Positions 34,961 to 46,042 of a DNA stretch of 64,000 bases are shown here, one piece after another (within the stretch, counting starts at the first letter, position 1; each line of letters opens with the position of its first letter). The stretch is taken from contig SJOL01008821.1 in assembly GCA_004794785.1 (NCBI GenBank), positions 1,571,202-1,635,201 of the forward strand, written 5' to 3'. A program made the position numbers and the translations under genes. The DNA comes from Opisthorchis felineus (taxonomy: Eukaryota; Platyhelminthes; Trematoda; Opisthorchiida; Opisthorchiidae). The notes below the pieces were generated by a model. The model saw only the letters and a list, made by a program, of their open reading frames with translations. It searched no databases and was not told the DNA's origin.

Positions 34961-37900
34961 AGTTCCCTTCATGAAAATGTTCGTACTCATATTACTGTTC
35001 CGGAAAGTCAGACAAACAAATATCCAGGCGTGAAATTACGAATTCATGCGTTGCCTTGCTGACAACATTTTGTCTGCTTACTATTCACAGAAAAGCGGAA
35101 CGCGGTAACCCCTTAATGACCTGATGTGTGAATCGAAAGTGATTTTTTCGACTGGTTTAAACAGTTCATCTGTCACAGCGGTGGAATCGAAAAAATCTAT
35201 GGTGACGTCAGCTACTGCTTTTCTTTTACGGCACAACTATTTTTTGGTTTCGCAAGGTGGAAACCTCTGCTTCCTTGTTTATGTACAACGTGTGTAATCT
35301 ATATTCAGCCGGGATCCCAGTCTCAAATGTGTCAGACCTCAGATCTTGCCAGGCCCACCTAGCTTTCAAATTCGCATTGACGAGCCTGTTTCATACTCGA
35401 GGATCTTGATGCCCGCTTTTTTTGTACGGTCCTCACCACCCTTGATTCGAATTGCCGTACAGAGTTTGAGACGCAATCCTGGTTTTCTTCGTATCTTACC
35501 TTCAAAGAATGGCCAGAAAATTGTTCGCTGAAGTTCTGAGTCAAGCTAATGTCGTCCTAAATGAGTACCACAATCCATTGGATATGACGAGGATTCACGC
35601 GCCACCCCTAAATTGAAGCAACTGAACTGTCATGTTGTTTATATGAAGGGCATGGCTCACCTACGGGCGCTTAGTAGGAACACTGGCATTGTGACCTTGC
35701 GACACTGCTGGTTGGACCCTTAAACATCACACACAGGAGCAGCCATTGATTGAACCACACCTTAGGCTTGAGAGAGTTCCTGCATTCAAATGTAAAAATT
35801 GACAATGATGGCAGTGAAAAGCTGCCTCGAGTTACGTGTGGAAATTTTGAATAATCGAGGTTCAACGACGGAAGGGAAAATCAAGAGAAACGGCTTGTCA
35901 TAATAACGTTTCACACGATCAACACTTCGAACCTAAACCACACTTGACCTCTTCTATGTTTCAGGCTCCCTTGCCATAACTGCATCTGCAGTGTGCCCCT
36001 AATCTCCTTAGCTGAACACAGGTATATAAGCACATTTATCTTGAACTGGTTGTGTTTCCGGACTTTTGAGGTTAACTAACCATACGTACCACCTGCCAGT
36101 GACGCCAGGACTATACCCTACAGACTGGTGTACTGAATACTCGTGCAACGGTGGCTAGAAGAACAAAACGAATTCTTTCCGATTAAAAAACTAATAGTAC
36201 TGTCCTCCCAGAAGATCGATGGGACGTGCAGGAGCTGGTAGCAACCCTAGCTACATGTTGGTTGTCCTGGTCAGATTGTATATGTACAGGGCACAGCATG
36301 ATATTTTAATACGTTCAGACACAACCAGGCCATATCCGGTTGCAGCCTCGTGTTTAGGTGAGGTCACCTGAAGGCCGGACAGCAAATCGCTCGCAAACGG
36401 GACGCACTGAGGCAGACATCATGTTGTGCGCGTCACGTGATGTATAAGCGCTGCCGACCAGACAGACGGTCGAATTCCTTCGGCCATTCATTCAAAAGTA
36501 CACACACACACGCGCGGAAAGAGAGCGAGAGCGAAAGGTAATATGGCCGTCGCTGGTATGAATTGTGTAGTTATTTTAAATTACAGGATGTAACTTGTGT
36601 AGACACTGCCTACACGTTTGTCCCGATCTGACATCCGGGTCGTGAACACGAATAGAACGAGTTTGAATGTCACGAAACCTATTTACGCGTTTCCGCTGAT
36701 ATTTTTCCTAAGGATGGTCTCTTTTATCACAGGTTTGTTTAGGAGAGCGTTTCTGCCGACAGCAGGGACGTGGCTGCGCTTTAGTCTCCTCATCATCGTC
36801 GTTTGTTATTGCCACAAATTATGGAACCTGTGAAACCCAAGTTTACCGACAAGCGCCACGGTATTGGCAACCTAATACAGAACATCAAAATCACTACGAT
36901 CCAATAAAAGTCGCACTAGTACGCTGAAACTGAGACGGTCGAATGGCTTCCAGGCACCCGCTTTTACGCGAAAGGGGCATAGTGGTCATGAAAAAACAAA
37001 CCTTTTTCGAAACAGATGTACGACAGCCTCGTGTTGCCTGTGAGGTCAGTGAGTTTTCAAAACAAACAGCAGCGGTCCATTGCAAACGACGTGCTGAACT
37101 GTACAAGCTAGTTGAAATTGTATCGCTGACGAACCACGTGCTGCGTCTGTCAAGAGCCCAGTTGTTGACACAGCTTCGGGAAGTTTAAAAATGTTGGGTG
37201 AATGTACAGCCCTCTTTTCCGTTGTTCTAAGAGGTGCGTGCTTAACATACGCCATGATGTGTCACTCACTAGTGATCTGGTAGCGATCGTACGCAAGGAT
37301 GACGTTCTTTGTTTACCTTTAAATGAACAGCTTATCCTGGAATATATTCAGAAACGATTCTATTCTTCCCATACAGACAAGGACTGTAGTTATACACCAA
37401 ACATCTTGTTTATCGCTATTCTTGAAATGTGGTACTAAAAGAGAGCAGTTGGAATCGAGTATAGTTGGAAAATCAACACAGTGGGTCAAGTAACTGTCAG
37501 TTTGCTGTAATTAAGTTGCCTAAAGTAGGCTAACAGCCTTTTCAATGAGATCATCTTAAAGAATCTAAGCTAATCCACCAGGCATAAACGTTCAAACTGT
37601 CCTTCAATGCTACCTTCCATACGAGTCAAATGTCTGGTGCGAAGGAAGTGTAGTTTGAGCAACTTTAGCATGAGGTATGTGCCATTCAGGCAACTTATAT
37701 TTGTTATGATGAGATACCCATAGCCAAGCGGCTCCTGCTGAAAGGATATTGCAGGGAACATTTCCAGACGGTATACAGTAAGCTTTTTCCGTCACTGTGT
37801 CACATCTCAGTCAGTTTCTTGGCATAAGATTGTAGTTTGGGTCGAAATTATTTGTGGCTAGTTGCTAAACTCTCGTCTGCTCACGAGGGCGAACTTCTGA

Positions 37901-38412
37901 GAAGAGCACAGTTTATTTCCTTAAGGATGAGGCGGGATGGAGACTGATTTGAATCACGATTTGTAAGATAAGTAGAAACTCTATGTACTGCAAAACGTAC
38001 AAGTTGGTTTCCGAGAACGAATGTTCGAGAGTACAGTTCTCATGTACTTGGCATATATGTTCAGTAATGTTTTCAGTGAGTTAATAGATGTAATAAAGGC
38101 AAGCTCCGTCCAGAAATGCTAGAAAACAAGCCATAGTATATTTGTTGTGTTGAATTTAGACCCCTGACTTGGGGTTTTTTATATCCTTGTGTGAGGCTGA
38201 ACAAGTGCCTCAGCCCCACCCAAAGGTGCATACCATCAGGACCGGCTGAAATCATGCTCTCCGTGGGGCTACAAAGCAACTGATGGTTCATAGCCCAAGT
38301 ACGTCCTTGTGCCGAACAACTAAACGAGGGGTACAGCTGGAAGAATAAGTGTTTCTAACATTCATCTGTTGACCATTCACAAAATTGTTGTACAACAACT
38401 TCAGAACAGTTA

Positions 38413-38450
<38 letters not shown>

Positions 38451-39669
38451 TTACCCCGGGGTACACATTCCAGGCACTGTCCAGCTAGTTTGACAACTTA
38501 ACTTCCCTTAAGAATAGGATATTTCCTTATTTGTGTACAGTACGGCAAATCATAGGATGTACCATAAAAATTTGAGCACAACAGTGATTAGTCTAGTTTT
38601 TTTAACTCTCCAACTACTGTTGGCTCAGCCTGTTGCGAAATAGTATTATGTGTGGCTAGTAATCCAGTTCGGTATTCTGTCCTAAGATAATCAATTATGG
38701 GCAACGAAAGACATGAGAATGATTTAGTTCAGTTCACGGTAAGCTATTCAGCTAGTGTAAAGCTGTTAAAACCATCACTTTGAGGGTCCTCGTATTTTGA
38801 GGCGTGCATCGAGAACATACATCAGTTTGACAGGATTACAGGGGCCCAACTTATTTCGTGACATCTCGTCCAGCAATATGCTGATTATATTGTCACCGAG
38901 AATAAGCATCGCCACAGGATTTTATACTTGTTTCCAAAAAGTACCTTTGTAGATCATGTGAGTTTCAATTTGCACACCATTGAATCGCAGTGCTAAATGG
39001 TGTAGAGTTGGTTATTCTGCCACCCAACGCCCCACCAAGCCTAATGACAACCAACAAGTTTGAGCCTTCTGTAAGATTTTAAAAAAAACGAACTTCCCTC
39101 TTCAGTAAGAACTGTATAGAGGTGCGACTGAAAATGCGTAGGTTGGTTGGATCGACAGTCATCTTCGAGAAATAGCGGTTACATGTCAGGTGTTTGTTTA
39201 CGGGTACCAATAGGAGCGATTTCAAACATAATTGCCTTCAACCCTACGGAAGAACCCTTGGAGTGATCACACTGAACGGTTCCTCCTGATTAATCTGCCG
39301 ATCAGTGTAGATCAGTTGGGTAGCAATCGCACTATCCACGTGGTTTGGCTTTTCAGAATTCTTGTTCAGCAATGCTTAACGATACGTACGTCCCACATAA
39401 TTTATGGAACACCCGTAAACCAAGGAACGGATTGACATGGATGAGTTGTAGACGGGCACCCTATCCTTTAGGTCGATGCTGAGGATGCGATAGTTTCTGA
39501 AATATGTTGTCAGTCAAGTGACACAAAAAGTTCTGTTGACAGCAGTGGTCAGCCGACGCGTTACCATTTCATAGGCCCTATCACTTATTTAGGGGGGTCG
39601 GATGTGCATCCTTTTTTATGAGTTTTTACGACTGCTCGGTCAGCTCATATGTCGCAGTACACATTTCTC
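34961..39669. other. No supported gene
   Basis: Contains the (TA)n tract at 38418-38448 and a short CA-rich stretch near 36500. Many short ORFs on both strands are unrecognised. Confidence 0.55.
38418..38448. repeat. (TA)n microsatellite
   Basis: About fifteen TA units in an otherwise mixed sequence. Confidence 0.95.
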
Positions 39670-40080
39670 CAGGTAGCCATTAAGATTTTTCAAACAAGGC
39701 GCAGCTCTGCAGCTCTAGTGTGCTGTCGGTATAGATTCTACGAGCTCTGTTGTCCGGGTTTGTATTTTTACTCCATATCAAGGAAACTGCGGAATTCTGT
39801 GTACTGAATATCCCGTTTTCGTGTAAGCTTGATACCCAGAAAGTGAAAACCGTCATCCGTGTCCTCTTCTCCAGTAAGCGCAACGCCGTTTGTGGAAAAT
39901 TAAAATATTTAAGTAGCTCTTCAATTGCAGTGTGTGAATAATATGCGATAAAAATATTATGAGCATGGCGTTTATGGAAGGGCAACTGTGAAGTTACTGG
40001 GGCTAGTTGATCCCCAAATTGACTTACACAGAGAGAGACTAAAATTCGTCTTGGTAAAGAGCGAATCACCACGCCATCTC
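39670..40080 (-). pseudogene. Decayed Penelope-type reverse transcriptase fragment
   Basis: The minus-strand reading (ORF 39680-40072, 130 codons) follows the order of a PLE-type RT from motif B to the region after motif C. It has GDQLAPVTSQ where MGSPLAPV is expected, NIFIAYY where the YVDD box is expected (catalytic Asp lost), an IEELLKYFN stretch, TVFTFWV in place of LPFLDV, and a tail NRARRI. The frame is open but key residues are gone. It differs clearly from the intact element at 31-34 kb, so it belongs to another subfamily. No nuclease domain or termini were found next to it. The assignment rests on motif order and needs a profile search. Confidence 0.45.
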
Positions 40081-41449
40081 TCTATCTATAAATGATCTCA
40101 TTGAATCAAAAACTGTATGTTGAAAGTACATTGTAGAAGCAGTTTCTCAAATTCGACTGTAGGAGTGAATAGAATAAAGCCTGATTGGTTTATAAAATCA
40201 CAGATATACTTAATCGTTTCAATTAGAGGAACACTGGTAAAAAAGAGAGGAAGCTTCAGAAGATCACACTACTTGGGTATTGTTGGCGAAGTAGATACAG
40301 TCAGAAGTGTCATGCATGTTATGATTGTACAACGTTTTGCGAATAGGCCCAAGTAGTCCTTTCAGCCAGCGGGCAATGCCATGGAAGGGGGAGTTGGTCA
40401 TGACAAGTATAGGTCACAATGAGGTTTATGAATCTTATGATGACCGTGTATGTGACGTCCCTCCTCGTTTTCCACCTAACTATTTTGTCTGTTGACAGAT
40501 TTCATACAAGCGACGGTTTTCACAGATGACTGAGCCTTCTGAATGAAGCACTTCTACTGGGTGGCAACCACAATTTACCGATTTCAGCTCTACCGTTACG
40601 TGCAATGCGGCACTGAACGTCTGGATCGTTAAAAATGCAGCCTGGTTGGTATGCCGGTTGTCAGCTTGATGATCTTGCCCTCACGATTCACTTGTATCCC
40701 CCTGACAAACCTAATTGGATGAGCAACTCGTCGTTTTGAGACCTTTATCATGAATTACTTAATCTTGCACTGGGAAAGCACAGTAAAATAATGCCTTCGT
40801 CATGGATCAATAAAAAAATTCAAAACGTTCCCTCTCATCTCTTGTACATTTTTGGTTCCAGTGAATAGACTGTGCTATCATTAAAGGTATGCACTACCTC
40901 GGTGTAGGGCATGGATTCCTACCTTGTTCAAGCCGATGAAAATTGCGTTTCTCCCTTTTTAAGTTTCTATCTGCAGCTTTCACAGTGGGTGGAGAAAAAG
41001 GCGGACAACCTAACAAAGTACAGGACTTGCTACCTAGACGTGTGCATTCGGTCGGTTTTCACTGAACCATGATCTTCAGTATGAGGTACGCATCGGGCAT
41101 ACGTAGCATTTCAATGTTTTCGTTAAAACTACGTCAGTTCCTTGAGAAAGCATTATCCACACGTTCAGTGACCGTTTAAACCAGTTACGCATAGACTCCA
41201 AAGCCATTCCTATGCTCATTGACAGTCATCATTTCAGTTCAGTCGGGTGAGTTTGTCAGCTAGAGAGTGTCTCAAGGGGCGTTGGATCAACCTCCCAGAG
41301 CTTCGTTCACCGAAGATAGTGGGACCGAGGTTAAAATACCGGCGCAAGGGTGACGATTTTAACGAGTTCACCGACTCCCAGTGATGCCAATTTACTGGCG
41401 GAGAAAATTAAGTCGACATTTCCATTGTATGATTGCTCCATGTCTGCCG
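40081..41449. other. No supported feature
   Basis: No ORF above 80 codons, and no repeat match seen. Confidence 0.55.
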
Positions 41450-41682
41450 GTTTCACCAACCGTTGGTTTGTTGGTGGTTGAGCAGGTGGCCGTTGGTCTG
41501 TTCACCGGGTTTGGTATTTAGTTTGCAAAAGTGAGACGACGTCATCATTGTGCGGATCGATGATGCGACCTCGATTGGTGACGAAACGTTTGCAAACTAA
41601 CTGCCACGCTCGACGAACAGATCACGGGAAGCTGACCAACCACCAGTGAACACACCAAACTACCAACATTGCGCTGGTGTGT
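41450..41682. repeat. Imperfect inverted repeat around a GTTTGCAAAC-type core
   Basis: The left arm 41450-41535 (GTTGGTTTGTTGGTGGTTGA, TCTGTTC, TTAGTTTGCAAA) recurs inverted in the right arm 41607-41682 (TTTGCAAACTAACTGCC, GAACAGATC, GACCAACCACCAG). The loop has GATCGATGATGCGACC and GGTGACGAAACGTTTGC. It may be a non-autonomous element or a retroelement end; its class is unknown. Confidence 0.5.
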
Positions 41683-41763
41683 CTTGATCGAACACCCCGA
41701 TCCGGGAATCTCAGTTAGTTGTAGGTAGTTCCTTCCCTTGTAGCAATTATATCCACATCATTC

Positions 41764-42008
41764 TTGCTTGAACAATCCTTCTCCTGTCCGGGTACCGTTA
41801 TTCGCATTAATTCACACCACAACGCGAAAGATTGGACTCGAATTTTCACTCTTATTCGAGCTCGTCAGCAGAATATACCTTTGACCAAGTCGAGATTTGA
41901 ACCTCGGATGTCTGATATTCGAGTCGAGCGTGCTACTAGTAATCCACCAGCGCACAATGGACGAAGGCGAATTATCACGTCTGAACAGGTGAACGCGTTC
42001 ACGCTTGA
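41764..42008 (-). mobile_element. tRNA-derived SINE, family F, copy 1 (abuts RTE fragment)
   Basis: On the minus strand CGCTGGTGGATTACTAGTAG (box A region, 41953-41928) and CCGAGGTTCAAATCTCG (box B, 41906-41890) form a tRNA-like head. The rest aligns to 45703-45930, including GGACTCGAATTTTCACTCTT and the GAACA-TCCT-CTG start. Its right edge lies where the RTE reading DKSVISLK breaks off near 42008, so it probably inserted into, or replaced, part of that LINE. Confidence 0.7.
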
Positions 42009-42570
42009 GTGATATGACTGATTTGTCCAACGGCTAGAACCACTGTCTGTCACATCGATCGGCTTATCTGCAAGCAATCGGTGAGAGTTTGATCCCACCC
42101 AATGTTGCAGTAACATTTTACAGTTTTCAGGTGGAAAGCGAACGCCAAATGGTGCGGCCGAAATAACTGGATTTTTAAAATTGATTTACATTTTTGATTA
42201 ACGTGAGCCAAGGTCAATCCAGATCGAAAGCCCAGGAAGCATTTCTACTAACGAGGTGTTAGAGACAGGTAAGAACGTTCCGAATAACCATTCAATTGAA
42301 AGGTTGTACAGGAAGTGTGACAGAAGACAGCCCTGCTTGATACTACTGGTTGTGATAGGCTCAGACCGAAACTTCACATGTGCATCCACGGGAAACTGGG
42401 TATGAGGCTTTCAGCGGAAATTCAGGTAAAACACCCCTTGAAAGACAGACTGTCACAGGGAATGACGATCAACGGAGGCGAAGATTTGCTTCACATCAAG
42501 AATAACGATAACTGCGGGATCGCTCATCGTCACAACACAATGAAAGTGTCAGTTCATCCTCTCACGAGAG
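42008..42570 (-). pseudogene. RTE-type LINE RT fragment (motif A to C-terminal side)
   Basis: The minus strand from about 42530 gives VIVILDVKQIFASVDR (motif A, LDFKAAFDSVDR in the family). It continues with VKFRSEPITTSSIKQGCLLS (motif B, normally SSGVRQGCPLS), MLLQHWVGSN and DKSVISLK, in family order. The YADD box is lost. The reading ends where SINE F begins. The insertion point may be inside the DKFVYLGS block. Confidence 0.7.
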
Positions 42571-44014
42571 AGGCTATCACGGAGGTAATTCTCACGCTAG
42601 CTGAACGCTATGTGCATGAAAAAGCTAAGAGTATTAGGCTATTAGATAGATGCCAGTGTGGTTTTGGCAACAGGTACTCATACTGCTTTCAAATATCAGG
42701 ATTACAGTAAAGACGCTCCACTACACAGTACCCTCTCTTGATCCCGAATGATTCGCAGTAGGTTTTGTAAGAGTGATTACCAGTGTGCCGTGACCTTTGG
42801 AGAGTGTAAACCGTCAGGGCTTATTACCGCATTCTGTTTCTGCCCTAATTTATTTCGTTTCTCCTTGTGTCTTCAAAGTTCGTATCCATGGGGCTAACAG
42901 AATCAGCCTCCACAGTGTGCGGCCCATTGTACAAGACATCGCTTCTGTTAGTTAGCTGTTGATCTTTCCTCTTCGTGGGTACTTTCGCATGCATCGGGTT
43001 TCTTTGGTTCGGTTGGTCGAATTATTTGAAACAAAACATGATAATTGCCTGTATTTTGGTTACCCAACAGCGCTGTATGTTATTTCTTCAAATTTTGTAG
43101 TTATCATTTTCAGAGTGATCTGTGTTTACCAGGCATTCACTGGCATCAATAAAGGCTACTGAGTTTGACTACATCCGGTATCCGAACAGCTCTGTGGAGA
43201 GAGTTTGCCCGAAAGTTCTTAAGCGCTTGCACTGCTTCACTTCTCCCATTGACTATGATCACCATTTGCAGCTGTCTTCGCAACAGCTTTTGTTATAGCT
43301 CAGTTGTATATCGTTGTGTTCTTGAAAACTGTTCTAGATGATTAAATGACTGCTTCCGAGTCGGCGTGCGTGAACTGCGGTTCGTATTGTGTGATCAGAA
43401 ATAAAGACAGAAGGGCTTGATTTGTGCAGCTCCATTTGTGAATGATTACCACATGGTCCAGCTTGGTCTATGACTGACTTCTGAACGACGCATGCTTGTG
43501 TTGTAAACTCCAGCTAACTGAGAACATCAGTACGAAGTTAAGCAAGCGCTTCCTGATAAATTCAGCTTACTGGATAAGAACAACTCACAGCACCGGAGGC
43601 ATAGCATGTACCCCCGTGTGCTGATACTACAAATGAACATCCTTCACTATCCCAAATTCGGCTGTTCTTCATTGAGACAGCCGACCGAACAGAGGCGACC
43701 ATTTATTGGGATTCTGGTGCATTAAACTCAGGGACAGAGCACATCTGTCGGATCAACTTCTATAGGAATAGCCACACGTCCGCCTGGTGGAACATCTGAA
43801 CTCGTTCTCGATCGACAGTTCTCAGCCTATTCCGCACAGCATACTTCTCTAAGTGTATCGAGGTCGTTCCCCTGTTACAGTTTGCTGATCAGGAAAAAGC
43901 ATTTCAGACAATATGAAAACAACCCATAAGTCTTGAAAATGCAGTCCACAGGCAGAACAGTCCTTTCTGCTCGACGTAACACACTGCCCATGAGGTGACC
44001 GAAAACTGTTCGAC
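42571..44014. other. No supported feature
   Basis: Plus ORF 42378-42710 runs through the RTE fragment and beyond; its end (KAKSIRLLDRCQCGFGNRYS) is unassigned. Confidence 0.5.
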
Positions 44015-44415
44015 AGTCCACGACCGATTGCGCACTTCCAGCTCGTGCTAATTAGATAGGAGCTGTTCCCGAGTTTCCGTCAACTTGATGTTCTACCTGC
44101 ACCCAAATTACATGAAATTCGACAAATACACTCATTTCTGTCAACCTGGTGCTGTACTTGAACATAAATTGGACAGATTTGGACATTTGCACATGTAATT
44201 GGTTTTGACAGGAAACTCAACTGAGTCCAGCTGAATCTCTCATTTAGGATGGTCCACTTCATCTGAACATGCTGCTCCAGGCAGCCTTGTACCAACTGAA
44301 ACATGCGGCGGCCTTTGTGCAGCACATTCACTTGAAGTGGACCATTGTCAACGGGAGTTTCAGCCGGATTCAGTTGAGTTTCCTGTCAAAACCAAATGCG
44401 TGTGCAAATGAGAGT
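44015..44415. repeat. Foldback-type repeat family, copy with clear hairpin
   Basis: 44180-44275 (CATTTGCACATGTAATTGGT, GACAGGAAACTCAACTGAG, GGATGGTCCACTTCATC) reappears inverted at 44318-44410 (GAAGTGGACCATTGTCAACG, GTTGAGTTTCCTGTCAAAAC, GTGTGCAAATG). That gives arms of about 95 bp around a 40-bp centre. The two strands encode related strings (QHVQMKWTILNERFS and QHIHLKWTIVNGSFS) because of this symmetry. The left part also carries a 61-bp tandem duplication (44079-44139 and 44140-44200). Confidence 0.7.
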
Positions 44416-45700
44416 ATTTGTCGATATGCTAATTCTTCTTATTACGCTAAAGATGTCAGTCAAAGGAAAATTTCTGATAGTTCGCTGACCAGTTCCATGA
44501 ACTGCAGAACAGTACTAGAACTGACGCATTACGTATTATTTTCGGTTTGTCGCGGGCCAACAAACGAATGATATGAAACTTGGCTCGCAAAAGTACGTCG
44601 GCAAAAATAGATGGTGACTTACGATAATGAGTTCACATCAAACGCCAAAATTTTGTCACTTAATTTTGTCACCTAATACCCATGTTGTCAATGCAACCAG
44701 ACGAGCATGCGTACAATAAAATAAGATGAAAATAGTGTGGTAGCTAGGACCTTTTTACCAACCGTATACGGATTGTAGTTGAGACTGACGGTACTCAAAC
44801 ACTTTTACGCTCTTGTTAAGTGTTAGCGACAGGTTTTACATTGGCCAGCCCTTCGTAGACTTGCCACCTGGTGAAATTTGTCGTCATTTCACACTATCTT
44901 GTTCGGCGAAGAAACGCTTCAGAGTAAGGGTCAAGTGAAAGCCAACTTTTCAAAAGGCAATTCCACAGTAAAACAGTTGCCATGGCAAAATACGTTTGGC
45001 TGAGTCGTGAACATACACGAGGCTTGCCCAAAGCGACCTTGATGTGTGCACAATGGGTAGCAAAACCAACGAGACGATAAAGTACAGAGAGAGGTGACGT
45101 GAAATTCAGCATAGAGAGAACCAACTGACGCGATGCATCCAACTCAGGATCGGCTGCGCGGCAAACTGGACATTCAACCTGCCGGGTTGCGTGCTCAATT
45201 CATGTTAGACTTGGCCGGAATAGGTGATATTGGTTGGCCAGTTGGTCATCGGTCATATCTGCGTCATGTATCTTTTCGCTGTCTTTTATGGTGTCCGCGA
45301 CCCCATTCTTTTTCACCTAGAGAGATGGTGGCCATCAGGGAACTGTGGTCACTTTTTAAGCATTCTGGCCAGTCGCCTTGGCTGCGTAGACGTGTTTGGA
45401 CCTAATGCGTATGCATGTGCAACCTTGGAACAAACGAAACAGGAACACGGATGAGACTATTGACACGTGGACATACACACAAACACAAGGTGCAAACAAT
45501 AATTCTCGCAGTATGTCTCCATTATATCAGCGCAGGATTTTGCTGATTGGCCCCAAACGTGTTGAAACGAGCCTTACCGTACCAACTTGCTCACTTTCAC
45601 CTCTGTCTCCAATATCATGCAAACTGGGTAGCTAGTACATAGCAAGCACCAACGCAAAATATATTAAGAGTTGTCACCCCGAGTGTCGTACATAGGAAGT
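44416..45700. other. No supported feature
   Basis: The stretch 45133-45454 is open in two plus frames, but neither reading is recognised. Confidence 0.5.
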
Positions 45701-46042
45701 CACGCTCATATTGTTGTTTGAACAGTTGTCCTGCCGTCCTGGCGCAATCATTCTGGTGAGTCCACACCAAAAGGGGAAAGCAGTGGATTCGAGTTTCGCT
45801 TTTATTAGAGTTAATCAGCAGTGCGTATCCTTAGCCATGCCGGGGTTCGAACTCTGCACATCTGACATGCGAGGTGAGCGCGTTACCACCACTCCACCAG
45901 CGCAGGCTGGACGCATCTGAATTCTCACATCTGAACAGGCACTGGTGGTGAGCGAAACTCGAGTCCAGTGACCCCCCCCCTCCTCAGAATTATCGCGCCA
46001 GCACAGAAGGACGACTGTTCAACCGAAAGTGATGTGAGCGTA
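45701..46042 (-). mobile_element. tRNA-derived SINE, family F, copy 2, with inverted arms
   Basis: The minus-strand head GCTGGTGGAGTGGTGGTAAC (box A, 45901-45878) and GAGTTCGAACCCC (box B, about 45855-45842) is tRNA-like. The flanking part 45701-45800 recurs in inverted form at 45951-46042: CGCTCA, GAACAGT-GTCCT, TGGCGC-AT, and GATTCGAGTTTCGCT against AGCGAAACTCGAGTC. The unit is therefore either a foldback of one SINE or two head-to-head copies. The right arm also contains a run of nine C (45972-45980). Confidence 0.7.

Noticed and set aside
44079..44200. Tandem units as a CRISPR or satellite array
   Set aside because: Only two diverged units without spacers; it is an internal duplication in a dispersed repeat.
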